Shown here in pieces: positions 21,233-33,515 of a DNA stretch of 64,000 bases. Made by a program: the position numbers and the translations under genes. The notes beneath the pieces are model-generated. The model was not told the origin of the DNA and searched no databases. It saw only the letters and a list, made by a program, of their open reading frames with translations. This stretch comes from Haematococcus lacustris. Lineage: Eukaryota; Chlorophyta; Chlorophyceae; Chlamydomonadales; Haematococcaceae. Every line of letters begins with the position of its first letter. The stretch's first letter is position 1. Location: the NCBI GenBank assembly GCA_030144725.1, contig JASKMD010000024.1, positions 3,463,076 to 3,527,075 on the forward strand, read 5' to 3'.

Positions 21233-24200
21233 TCACGAAAGGTCGAACTCTTGGAACACAGCCGCAGGTGGGCCTCCAAAGATTCCGCCCTGCTGCATGC
21301 CAATGCCTTGCTGCCCTGCAATGTCCACTTTTTCCATGCGATCATGCATGCCCTGCACCTGACCGCCCAGGTCCTTCACCTTCATAGACAGCCGACCCAC
21401 CGCTTGCATCACCTACAGCAAACACACACACACACACCCCACACACATGACCAGCAGTCAGGCAGGCAGTCGATCAGTTAGCGAGTCAGCCAGATGCATC
21501 TCCCCTCCCTTTGCCCACACTGCCCCTCACCCCGTTGTGACCCTCACCACCATGACGTGCAATGCCAATGACAGCCCAACAGACCAACCACATCACACCC
21601 AAGAGGTAGAGGTGCACATGCCCTAACCCTCACCCTGACCCCAACCTTCAGCCCTTGCCTTCACCCTAAGCCTGACCCCAAGACCCTGACCCCTGGACCT
21701 CACCCCAGCCTGCTCACCTGCACCAGCACATCCACAGTCGCCTGGCTCCACTCCACCGGCGACTGGAAGTTTGCAGCAGCTACCAGGGCATCCACATCCC
21801 CGCTCAGCTTGCGCCGCCGGCCCCCTCCCTCATTGGAGCGTGAGGAGTTCAGGGGCACCTCCCCTGGCCCCTGATCCAGCGCAGGAAACTGGCCCATGCT
21901 CAGGCGGGAGGGCCCTGCCGCCGTGTGCCCCTCCCCCCCGCCAGCACCCGTGCCGCCACCATGGGGTCCCCTAAAGCTGGTATGCTGGCTACGTGATAAG
22001 GGCCGAGACGAGGCCAGGGCGGGGTCGTCCGACAGCTCGGACGTGGAGTGCAGGCTGCGAAGGGTGCTGCGGCGACGGGGCACGCGTCGCATCTTGCTGC
22101 CTGACCGAAGAACGCCTTGGCTGCCGTTTCCTGGGGGAGGGTCGATGCCTGAGCCACCCTGGTGGACTTGGGAAGAAGACGGAGCTGCCGGGTCTTCTTC
22201 CACTGGGGCTAAGCCAGAGGCCCCTAGCAGGTCGGTGGTCTGGGAGGCACTGATTTGGATGGAGCTGGGCATGCGGGCGAAGGGGTGGGGGGCAGGTTGG
22301 AAGGGGGTGGCTGGCTCAGGTAGCACCCTCGACCCAGGCTGGTCAGGAGGGGGGCCGGCTGGAGGTTGTGGGTCTGGGGGGTGGAGGCTGTACTGAGTCA
22401 GGTTGGGGGGGTGAAGGACGTCGTGGAACCCCGGCTGCCCTTGGTCTGTGCTGCCACTGCGGCTTGTTTGCTGGGCTGGGTAGTGGGAGAGGAGCTCAGG
22501 CAGCTCCTTGGTGGATCCGTGTCTTGGCTTGCAGGGGTCATCTACCTGCGGATGGTCCGGCACGCCGGCGCGTTCCGGGCACCAAGAGCCACCTTCGTCC
22601 GACCGGGGTCGCTCACTCCCTTCGTCACACGATGACTCATCGCCTCCCTGCGATGAGTCGCCGCTCGCCTGGTCGTCATCGTCCTCCTCCTCTTCCTCCG
22701 TCTCCTGAGCTGACCGGTCCATATTGTTCGCTGCATCTGGGTTCAGCTTGCGCAAGTGCGCCGGCGCAACGGTTTGCCGCGACTGCTCGCCAACAGTGCC
22801 GGCAGTCTGAAGTTCCGCCAGGCGGTTTACGGCCCGGCTACGCACCTGCGTAGGCAACGTTGCGCACAGGGAAAGGAGCAAGCAGTTAAGTGAGCAGTAT
22901 CGCGACATGTGGTAATGAAACTTTACGATGCAAGCAACGTGATCTGTTTCGCTCGCCCAGACAAGCGAAGCTCACCAGGGCCGCGGAATCCGGGAAGTCT
23001 CGCATGGCTGCGACCAGGTCCCCCGCCATGAGCAGCGACAGGTCGCAGTTTTGGAGCGCTGTGCAGTGCGCTGTACGGCGGGCTGTTGCAAGCAGCGCGA
23101 GCTCCCCAAAGAAGCCACCTTGTGCCAGCATGGACAGCATCTCGCCGTAGCTGTTCGTCACCGCGACATATCCCTGCGCGTGGTCACACTTGTGTGCATT
23201 GGTTTCGTGATTTTCGCGAGTTGGCATGAGGTTCACAGTGCAGGGCAGAAGGCCAACTCGCTTGACCATCAGAAGGAGGAATGCAATAGCGGCTTGTGGC
23301 ATAGATTAATGGATACGAGAAGGGACTGCGTAAGAGTTTGAGCAAGCACTTGCCTTGGTGATGAAGAACATTTCATGACCCACGTCCCCAATCCTGAAGA
23401 TCACTTCTCCCTGCACGTTGAATGATTTGCAATGCCAGCTGGGTGAGCAATGGTCAGCATGTGGACATCTGCTGAGCTGATGTCCCTGCAGCTGTCAGCT
23501 GCTGGCCAGTGTGCTGGCGCTGCAGCTAGGCCTGCAGTCATGCTGCTGGCTGCCATTCACGCTGTGATCATCAGGGACCTAAGCCCAGGCCCCTTCTAGT
23601 CCTGGGTGATAGGCTGGGCTTTGGCAGGTGGTTGCATGGGCACTTGGAACGGTGGCAATGGACGGTGGTGATGTTGTAGGGATGGAGCTGACGTGGTCAC
23701 CAGTTCTAGGATAGGCCTCCGGTAGTGAAGGTGGGGTTTTGTGGAGGCCAGGTGGCCTGATGTTGTGCTGCTCTTGTGTTGGGACGGTTGGCGTGCTCAG
23801 GCAATGACAGCTGGCGATTGGGTGGTGGTGCTTGTTGGGCAACTGTGTAGTCATGATGGTGTGGGTAATTGTGGTCCTATGGATATTGCAAATAATGTCG
23901 CATACTGGTGCAAAAACAAGTGAACCAATATGCTGTATCTTTGCTCATGATGCAGCTGGTGGTCAGGTTAGGGTCAGTCAGGCAATGTGGATGGTGTGCA
24001 ATGTGGTCAAGGGCACAGCCTGTGGTGGTACAATACCATGAAAGGAACACGGCGCGAACTGGGAGGTGGTGCTGGAAGATTCAGGGGCGGGATGAGGTGG
24101 TGAGAGGAGGTGGCTCATGCTGCTGCGGCTGCTGCTGGTGTGGTGGCCTAGCGTTGGTGCTTGCTGCCCGCTATGCTGACGAGGAAAGTACTGGAAGGTG

Positions 24201-27200
24201 TGGGTGGCCATGGTGCCCTGCTGGAGGAGTGCAGCTGGAGGTGTAGGGTTAGGTGTAGGGTGTAGGTAGTTTAGGTGGCGGCGGCTGCTGTGGCCTGCTG
24301 GCTGCAGCGTGTTGGGCATCACCTGCAGGAATACGTGCAGGCGCAGGCGCATGACCAGCTGGGTGATGAACGCGTCCTCCGTCTCCTTAAACAGCGGCAC
24401 ACGGTTTACCAGGTCCTTGTGCATCCACACAGAGATGTCCTGTGGAGGGGGCAGGAGGGCAAAGGACAGCAGGGGGTCAAAGGACAGCAGGGGCAGGGGC
24501 AGGGGCAGGGGCAGGGGAGGGCGTGAAGAAAGCAGAGGGTGAAGGGAGCAAGGGGCAGGGGGCAGAGGGGGCAGGGGGAGGGTGGCAGGTGGGGAGTTTT
24601 AGGGAGCAAGGAGTGGAGAGGCCGAAACTACAGAGGGGCTAAAGGGGCGGGGAAGGCGGCAGAGGGGGCAAGGGGTGCAGGGGCAAGAGGAGGGTAGGGC
24701 CAAGAGGTGAAGGAGCAAGGGTAGCGAGGGGTAGAGAGGGGGTGAGGAAGGTAGGGAGTGCGGGGTTACATATGCAACAGCTGGGCGTTGACGTAGTGGT
24801 TGGGAGGGGTCTGTTGCCAACCTCTGTAGGGCACCCTTGCAGCTGAGCTTGTCGAGGTTTAGCCCAGCGTCGCAGAGGAGGGTCAGGGTCAGGATGACAC
24901 ATGCCAGTCTGTAGGGCAGCCTTGCAGCTAGGGTTCAGCCCACACCTCAGGCTCCCCTGACCTGGAACATGCTGGTGGGGAGCTGCTGCACCAGGCCCAT
25001 GCCGTCTGGTCCAGGGTGGCTGTAGGTGGTTAGGTAGTTGAAGTAGGAGTCCACGCGGTTGACCAAGGGCTGGGGCGCCCCCAGGTACCTGCATGGAGTA
25101 GCATGGAGTAGCATGGAGAAGTATGGAGTAGCGGCAAGCTGTCATCTCCGGACATGCTGCTGCTGTTGCTGCTGCTTGAGACAGAGGTGGGTCTAAGGGT
25201 GATGAGCACCTTGCAGAATGGTGAGGTGGAATGGGCGGCTCTTGCACATGCCACACAGCTTGCCGTGTAGATGACATTACAGGAATTCTAACCGACATAT
25301 CAAGAATTCCAAGACGTCTCTTGCTAGCCTTACTTTCATCAAGGTGACAGCAATGCCCTGCCCTGCCTTGCTGCTGACTCTGCTCCTGCTGATTCCTTGT
25401 GCTGCTGCTGCTTGCCCATGCTGCTGCTGCTTGCCCTGCTGCTGCTTCCCCATGCTGCTACTGCCTCTCCTGCTGCCACCAATGGAAAGTGTGGAGCCAG
25501 TAGGCAGTGCATGCTTTGCAAGCACATGCTGTGCCTCAACGCAATGCTGGCCATGGCATGGCGGACGATGTATAGGGCAGGGTGTGGTGCCACCCTGCCT
25601 AATCTTCGTCAGTCATAGGTTGTAAAGAGTGACATGGAGGCTGTGCAAGTGGTCCAACCTGATGGTGTTCTGCACGATGTCCTTCTTGAACTTGTGCCTG
25701 GAGGCGGTGGGGTTCATGTTGTTGACCAGCAGGGAGATGTTGCCCACGATGATGGCGTAAAAGCAGGCGCCCAGGATGAGCACGAACACGGAGTAGAGGC
25801 GCTCGTAGTCATTCAGGGGCTGCATGTCATTGCCTGCAGTGTAGTAGGCCAGGCCAGGGCAGGGTCCAGTGTCAAAGCCAATGCTTGCCTTGGCATGTAC
25901 GTGAATGGCTGCTGGCAAGCAGTGCAGTAGGGCAGGGCAGGCCAGGCCAATGTGGTGTTCTTAGGGTAACGTGGCATTACTTATGTGTGGCAATACAAAA
26001 TGACAGTTTGGGACCTGGCTTTGCCCATCGACAACTAAGGCGCATATGGATTGGGTGCCTCAGGCAGCTCATCAGAGATGGTCATGTCCTCCTTTGTATC
26101 AGGAGGAGTCAGGCAGGTGGCTGGGCAGCATCACCGGCAAAATGGGCAACTTAGTATCGTAGGCTGCAAGCTGAGCCAAGGTTGATGCCTGGCGGCTGCG
26201 CCTGTTTATCCTTACAATACACGCATCTATGCCGGCCCAGGTTGCACAGGCCCGTCCCACTGACGGCAGCAGCAGCAGAGGGAAGCAGAAGGAGGGGGGT
26301 ATCACCAAACAAATCAGACCAGATCGAGCAGGCAGGGCGGCCCGGTGCCTCAACCTATGCCTGCCTTGACGCATGTGTGCATGCCTGCAACCATGCTGGC
26401 AAGCTGGTCGTAATCTATGGACAAGCACATAGTGGCCCCAACCTGCCCAGTCGTGATTCTACAGGCCGTCACAGTCAGTGGTCAGGAGCCCCAGTCTGTA
26501 GTCAGGAGACCAGAGCAGGGGTGGCAGGGTGAAGGCAGGTGTGAGGGTGGCTGGGTGCTGGCGGCATCAGCAGCAGCAGCATCACAGGAAGCATCCCTGA
26601 CTGGCCGCTAGGTCAGCGAGGCTCTGCCTCACTGCGTGACCAGGGCGAGGGTGGCAGGGCACAGGCCCCAGGTGCAAAGTGAGGGTGTGGGTGGGTGTGT
26701 ACATGTGTGTTGTGTTGCAGTCAGCGGCAGCAGGGTCGCTGACCAATCATGAGCAGGAAGGAGTTGAGGTAGGCGAACAGGAAGTAGGTGAGCTCGCCGG
26801 TCCCAGAACCAATGGAGTCAAAGGTCCAGTCTAGCCAGGAGCTTTGCAGCAGCTGCAGGGCGGCCCGCAACACCGGCACAGGTTGGCACTGGCTAGCGGC
26901 AGGGCAGAGGAGGAGGACACTGGCAGCAAGCCACTGGCCGAAGATGAAGCAGCAGGGGCAAGCCAGGCGACAGGACAGGGCAGGTATAGATGACAGAGCC
27001 AGGCTTACAGTTGCCACGATAGCCACATTGAAGCGAATGGCAGGCATGTTTTATAGAGATGGGAGCAGACAGACGGTGTGCTGGTCAAGACAGGCCTGAT
27101 AACCAGACCAGCTGATTATCTCAGCCACTCAGGTAGGTCAGCAGGGGCAGCTAGTGCGGGTTGCGTCAGCACTGCAGACTGCACAGCTCTTGGCCTCTGG

Positions 27201-29604
27201 GCTGAGGTATTTCTGCTGCGCATGGTCCTCTGCTACTGCAAGCACAGACACCCATGCACCCCCAGTGTGACTTCATGCGCTGATGTGACTGCATGTCTCC
27301 AGACTCCACACTTCTCACTCAAACTGGCTGGAGCATGTCGCAGGGGCAGCTGCACACCTTGTACAGCAAGTGCCACATGCAGGCCACCCAGTGGGCTACA
27401 GAGGCCATGAAGAACAGCAGCTTGATCATGCGCATGTACTGCGGCAAGAGCATAAGCAGAAGGCAGACGCATAGACATTGGAAGTGATGACGGTGGTGAC
27501 AATGTCTGCGTTGGTCAGGCAGTGACGTGGCAGTGGCATGTAAGCAAGTGTTTGGGCAATGTCGAAAGCAAGGCAAGGCAAGGCTGGAACAGCGGCTTGC
27601 GTAGCGTGAGGCATATAGCATTAAGAAGGGCTAAAACTGGTGATAGGAAAATGGGAATTGCGCAACAAGACATGAGTGTGAATACACTGCTCAATGCTAA
27701 ATTATTTGCGTTTGAGCATGCCATAGGAGCTCCACAGGAGCCCATGTTCCCATGCCATAAGCACCCACATTCGCTCCCTTCATGCGGTCCAGGAAGCGCA
27801 GCAGCCGGATGAGGCGTAGCAAGCGGGGAGTGCGCAGTAGGGCCAGGGCGGTCAGCTGCGTCTGGCTCAAGTTTGAAGAGAATGCGGACACCTGCAAACA
27901 TGCAGCAACGTGGGCTTAGCTTCCTGCGTCAAGCAGCACCTGGTCACTGGCCCTGGCCCTGACCCTAGTCACCATCTAGACCCTGGCATTGACCCTTGTC
28001 ATCATCTAGACCCTGGCCCTGCCTCCAGCCCCAACCTTGGCTCAGTCCCTTCTTGCCATGGAGGCGGTTGGCACACGGTGCATAGCATGCAGCAAGGGAG
28101 GGCCAACTACCACATTGGTGACAAAGAAAGGGAGCAGCTTGCTTGAGAGCTCATATGTATGCAAGCGGGGCATGCCAATTGCGCCACCTGCTGCACCACA
28201 CTCCCAGTGCAGGCCTCCACTGCTAGAGACTGGCTGCTTGCTCAGGTCAAGAGTTCTGGTGTAGATGACTGACCAGTGCATCGAATGGCACAGTAGCGAC
28301 CAGGTCCACAAGGAACCAGGTGCGTGTGTAGTGTGCCGCAATCTTCTTCCCATCACGGATGAGTGTGGCCGTGTGGTCGACGTACGCGGTGCGGTAGTTC
28401 AAGCAGATGTCAATCGCGAAGAGGCCGTCGATGCCAAAGTTCATGGGGTCCAGGATCCTGGGCAGGGGCTGGGAGAAGCCAACCTACAACAGAGGCAGTC
28501 AAGGCGTCATGCAGGCATCTAGTCCATGCACTCCATGCTGCATGCCATGCCAGCAATGGCAACCATCACGGAACACTGGTTGCCAAGTGACAGTGTAAAA
28601 TGATGGTATGCTCAGACAGACAGTAGTGGCTTTGTATGGGGTGGGCTGATGATGCACAGGTGGTATGGGGTTTTGTATGCACAGGTGGTATGGGTGGTAT
28701 GAGGTGGTATGCACAGGTGGTATGGGTGCTAATGATGCACAGGTGGTATGGGGCTTTGTATGGGGTGGGCTGATGATACACGGCATGGCGGGGTGTGCCT
28801 CAGAATGGCGCCCTGCTTGAAGAGCCAGGCACCACCCACTTCATAGGGCACCATGATCACATTGTACACCACAAGGATGAGGATGGTCACGTCCCACATG
28901 CGTCGGCCTAGAGAGTCTGGGTGAATGATGGGCAGCGTCTTGTCCAGCACAAGCACCCAGTAGCGAGGGTTGCAGCGCATGGCCACACGCCGCCACATGC
29001 GCCTGCGTCTGGCAGCGGACTTGGACATTGCTGACCCTGCAGCACCAGAAAGCCGGCGCTGCTGCTTGCTGCCCGAGATTGGTGCCCTAGCAACATCAAG
29101 GAGGGTGGCTGGAACCCAGCTGCTGGTCTTAGCAGTCAAATCGTATGTTATGGACAGGGCCAGGCCGAGCACGTGTGCATTTAGGTGCTGCATTGGGCAA
29201 CACGCACTGCTGCTTCTCCCCATGTTGTGGCATATCATGTCAAGCGGAGCTGTGCCCTTCCAACTGCATGTCAACAGCATGTCTGGCAATTGACTGCTGT
29301 CCTGTCCGTAGCTGCTTGAGCAGATGTCAGTAGTTGGGTGGCTAAGCTGAGTGCTGTGGGTGAGAGTGAATAGATGCTGTACTTTTTTGGGGGGGGGGGG
29401 CACTCATCCAGTGCTGCTCGTCTGAGATGCACATGCCAACAATCTCTTACCACCGCCACCAAGGAATGATGCTGCTGAGGCAACACTCCTGGTAAGTTTG
29501 CCCCGTGCTGCGCTCTGCGAGATGTAGCCATTTGGGCGATCCGCGTTTTCTCCTGCGAACTTGACGCTCCTGGCAGCAGTTAATTCAGGCTGGCTCGTGT
29601 TCAT
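21233..29604 (-). CDS. Cyclic-nucleotide-gated cation channel (13 exons)
   Basis: The encoded protein is a plasma- or ciliary-membrane channel opened by cAMP or cGMP. Exons on the minus strand: 29604-29451, 29108-28840, 28483-28274, 27891-27769, 27438-27358, 26852-26744, 25833-25659, 25088-24962, 24439-24323, 23410-23354, 23173-22976, 22845-21718, 21412-21233. The sum is 2928 nt (975 residues) and all phases agree. S1 is in exon 2, S2-S3 in exon 3, and S4 in exon 4 with R at every third place (R-T-P-R-L-L-R-L-I-R-L-L-R). S5 is in exon 5, pore and S6 in exons 6-7, a C-linker in exons 8-9, and the cyclic-nucleotide-binding domain in exons 9-11 with F-G-E-L-A-L-L and the phosphate-binding R-R-T-A. 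The pore reads L-L-M-I-G-N-D, not GYGD, so it is probably not K+ selective. The last two exons form an acidic, S/P-rich tail. Exon 10 ends AAG/GCAAGT, a GC donor. The start of exon 2 is the least certain boundary. Confidence 0.9.
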
Positions 29605-29961
29605 TCCAGCCCCCAACGGGCTTTTAAGCTTGCATCGACTTCGACAGAACAAAAGCCAAAGAGCGAGTGCAAGCGGGGGAGGTAAGGTAAGGACCAACTG
29701 TCGCCAGCCCTTAGACCTTCCCAAAATGATATCGAATGTACACTTGACAGAGCGTATAATCCATTCCTCGCTCGCTTGCTTCCCTTCCTCCTTCCATTTT
29801 GGTTTGGTGCTCTTGGGCGCTAAACCATGTTGACCCGTCTCGCCGTGGTGGTTTGTTCGCGGTCACGTGGGGCAGCCCGTGGGAACAGACTGCGATAACA
29901 TGCGCTGATAGGCATGCCATGATTGCTACCATGCAGGTGTGGGAGCCTGGCCCTAATACCA
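29605..29961. other. 5' flank of the channel gene
   Basis: Presumed promoter and 5' UTR of the minus-strand channel gene. No other feature recognised before the palindromic element. Confidence 0.4.
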
Positions 29962-31779
29962 TTGGTCACCCCCGCCATTGGCCCCGCAATTCACTTTTTG
30001 GCACCGTCTTTGATGCGCTGCATGTAATTCTTCCACCATTGGGCTCTACATCTCACAACGGTGTCGCTAGCAGGTTAGGCCCTCTTTTGTCGATTGTACT
30101 GCATTGTCTCGACGACTTGATTAGCTTCGCAATGTCATTCACCATCTCTTTATATGCGTGTCGCAACAGGAGAGGTGGATTGGTGGCCGGAGGCATTTCC
30201 GTGCCGAGCAGCCTTTGCTGCCGTTGGACTGGGCAACTCGCGAATACATCTCAGGTAAGCACGGGGTGCTGTTTCTTAGTGCGTTTTGCATAAAATGTCA
30301 ACACATGCAACCAAATCTGCTGACCTCCACAGGTGCTTGGCTGTTGTGAGGATCAGCATCAAACCCACAGCAGCCCAAGGCTCTTCCAAGCAAGAGTGCA
30401 GCAAGGGAATCAGCTCTTGAAAACAGTGAGCGAGAGGTGAGTAAGGTTGTATTATACGTCACCTTGTCTAGGTCAGTTTGATGTTCGTGTGAACACTTGC
30501 GCAACGCATGCCAGGCATGAGCAGCTGAGGGAAGCACACAACAGTCACCTGCCCGACTTTCATCTGTTATTATTAGTTATAAACGACGTTATGCCTCAAT
30601 ATGTTGAGCAAACATGTTCATGTGTTTCTATGCACCAGAAGCAACAACCCCCTCCCCCCTCCCCACCCCGGCAGCTGCAAGGCCCGCCCCAGGAGCAACC
30701 GGCTCCTCCCCCCTCCCTGCCACACTCACTATATGGTCAGACCCTGGAGCCCCTGTTTGTAGTTTACCTCACCTTGTCTTGCCCCTCCCCCCCCGCCCTC
30801 CCCCCCGCCTCCCCCCCCGCCTAACCCGGAGGTGGCTGCCGGGGTGGGGAGGGAGGAGGGGGTTGTTGCTTCTGATGCATCGTGACGCAATCTCTATGCG
30901 CCAGGGGGGCAAGCCCTGCACGTTGGCATGCATCTACCACGAAGCCCATCAGCACGCTAGCTCGGCCAAAGACAACCAGGTAGCGGCCGTGGCACGCATC
31001 CTCCCCGACTTGAAGCCACAAAGAGCACATCTTCTAGCATCTGGCTCATCCCTGGCTGTTGGATTGTTGAGATACGGGTGGTAGTATGTCAACGGCATCC
31101 TGCGCATAGAAACACATAAACATGTTTGCTCAGCATATTGAGGCGTAGCGTCGTTTATAATAAATAATAAGAGATTATAGTCGGGCAGGTGACTGTTGTG
31201 TGCTACCCTCAACTGTTCATGCCTGTCATGCGTTGCGCAAGTGTGCGCGTGAACATCAAACTGACCTAGACAAGGTGAGGTAAACTACAACCTTACTCAC
31301 CTCTTGCTCACTGTTTTCAAGAGCTGATTCCCTTGCTGCACTCCTGCTTGGAAGAGCCTTGGGCTGCTGTGGGTTTGATGCTGATCCTCACAACAACCAA
31401 GCACCTGTGGAGGTCAGCAGATTTGGTTGCATGTGTTGACATTGTATGCAAAACGCACTAAGAAACAGCACCCCGTGCTTACCTGAGATGTATTCGCGAG
31501 TTGCCCAGTCAACGGCAGCAAAGGCTGCTCGGCACGGAAATGCCTCCGGCCACCAATCCACCTCGCCTGTTGCGACACGCATATAAAGAGATGGTGAATG
31601 ACATTGCGAAGCTAATCAAGTCGTCGAGACAATGCAGTACAATCGACAAAAGAGGGCCTAACCTGCTAGCGACACCGTTGTGAGATGTAGAGCCCAATGG
31701 TGGAAGAATTACATGCAGCGCATCAAAGACGGTGCCAAAAAGTGAATTGCGGGGCCAATGGCGGGGGTGACCAACAGCA
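29962..31779. mobile_element. Palindromic TIR element with ~650-700-bp inverted arms
   Basis: The ends read TTGGTCACCCCCGCC at 29963 and its complement at 31765-31779. Left arm (29962-30676) and right arm (31779 back to ~31090, plus 30835-30883) are inverted copies with only scattered differences. Both keep splice-like sites (TCTCAG/GTAAGC, CTCCACAG/G) and a coding-like frame with D-W-A-T-R-E-Y-I-S. The right arm also holds a segment absent from the left, R-R-C-A-L-C-G-F-K-S-G-R, that resembles a zinc-ribbon end of a transposase. No clear target duplication is seen. It may be a foldback element or two head-to-head copies. Confidence 0.7.
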
Positions 31780-32555
31780 AAGGAAAAGTAGTGTGCGTAT
31801 ACAAGCGATGCTCACCACACAAGCGAACCCAACTGAGCGTCGCCAACAAATGTCAGGTCGACGGTGAACAACACCCAGCGAATAAGCGCAGCCATGACAC
31901 CCAGTTTGGGCCATTGCTGCGCGAGGACAAGGGTGCACCAGTGTCTGCAGACATGCAGCGGGCAGTCAGGCGCCGAATATGACTCTTTCTCGTCACGCAT
32001 CGAGCTCCCTTCATGACCGTGGACAATATCCATCTCCAGACGGCCTTCCAGCTCTTGGGGCTCGAGCTGCACTGCCCATGGTATGAATCTCCTTTGCAAA
32101 GACCTATCGAAGCCGTCCAAGCTTGAAGCACTACAACAGGTATAGTTCCATGCTTCATTTGTGAGCATGTCATGCACAACTTGATGCTCCCCCTATCACA
32201 AAACATGTTGCGTGCCCAGGAGGCTAAGGAGGAGGGTGAGTCAAACCAACCAAAAGCAGCACCCGCTGCGCTCGTCATTGACCTCTCTGTGGCTTTGGAA
32301 GCCGTGCAGGTAAGCAATGCATCCATGCAACCATGCCATGCAACCATGCCATGCCTAGCAGCCGCCCTGGACTCTTAGCGTGCCATGTGTGGGTGTGAGC
32401 ATCAGGCTGGCCGTGTGTGGCACCAGCCTAGCAGTCGCCCTGGACTCTTAGCGTGCCGTGTGTGTATTGTAATGTCGCAAATGCAGTGCCTTGTCACCCC
32501 CACTAATAGCGTATGCCAGGTCGGCGTCGGAGTAACGATATTATCCTGTAAATTG
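31780..32555 (-). other. Coding-like minus-strand stretch, unknown
   Basis: Minus-strand frames around 32290-31815 look protein-like (for example R-H-W-C-T-L-V-L-A-Q-Q-W-P and T-V-D-L-T-F-V-G-D-A) and end at a donor-like GTGAGC near 31812. They run into the palindromic element. I recognise no family. This could be an exon of an interrupted gene or of a transposon. Confidence 0.25.
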
Positions 32556-32790
32556 TAGGGTTATCAGGAGTCGAACCTGGGCGGGATGACATCTATCGTC
32601 CATCTTGCACTCCTCTTTGCTAGATAACCACTATGCTGCTAGACCATCTAAATCTAGCATCTAGATCTACGTAGATCTACGTAGATGGGACGGTCCCTAC
32701 TGATATGTAAGGAGCGTCCGGGGCTGTATCATATTATATGATATAGACCAGGTATCATGATAATATCATTATATTTCATTATAAGCCCTG
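32556..32790 (-). repeat. tRNA-like sequence followed by AT-rich palindromes, copy 1
   Basis: The minus strand contains AGGTTCGACTCCTG, a good T-arm/B box, and a D-arm-like GCA...TGC, but the anticodon arm does not pair, so it is not a functional tRNA. On the plus strand it is followed by GATCTACGTAGATC palindromes, the block TCCCTACTGATATG (32694-32707) and ATCATATTATATGAT-type palindromes. A related arrangement is at 35785-35925. Confidence 0.5.
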
Positions 32791-33515
32791 TTTCTGCATC
32801 GCAAGACGCCTGCGGGGACCCTATGTCCCTCGCGCACTGGTCGTAACCGTGCGCGCTAAGGTTCGGGTGGCAGTTACGCGGCAGTTGGCCGGCAGTACTG
32901 GGTTCTGAGCAATGTATCGTGCACTGGGGTCATGGCTGACGCGATGTGTTCCGCAAGTTGCAAAATAACAAGCCCAGTTCAACAGTGAAGGCCATGTCGT
33001 TGCTGTGTGCAAGCGCTGCCCGGAAATTAGCGCCCGAAAATCCACAGCGTGGGCAACATCAGCCAAACGGCGGGCCTTTTAGCTACTCCCGCTCTGCGGA
33101 GATTGCTGCATAGCTAGTCGCGCTAGTGCGGCGATGTCTTGACTAGCTAGTCCTGACTTGCACGACTGCAGTGCACCGAAGTTTGTCTTTGCACTTGCGA
33201 TGCTTGCCACCGCCATCCCAGCTAACGGGAGATTAGCGAGCTTGTTGTCACCAAACATGTAATTCTGCAGCCAAAACTTCAGCTACCCTTCCTAGCATAG
33301 TCTCTATGAACACACCAATAGCCTCATCTGTATGAACACAATCAACAGAGGACATATAGGTGCACTCCTGCTCCAAGCAGAGATGCATTGCATCGGCAAC
33401 AATACATACCTGGCAAATTCTAGGCACAGAGCACAACCAGTAGCTAATTACCATCAACATCATCAGCCTGCCCACAGTAGAGAGTTACAACGTTGAGTTG
33501 GCAGTGGCATCACAG
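32791..33515. other. Intergenic, no gene seen
   Basis: Only short ORFs without motifs. Confidence 0.5.

Noticed and set aside
32556..32650. Functional minus-strand tRNA
   Set aside because: The T arm is good, but the acceptor and anticodon stems cannot both pair; better seen as a tRNA-derived repeat.
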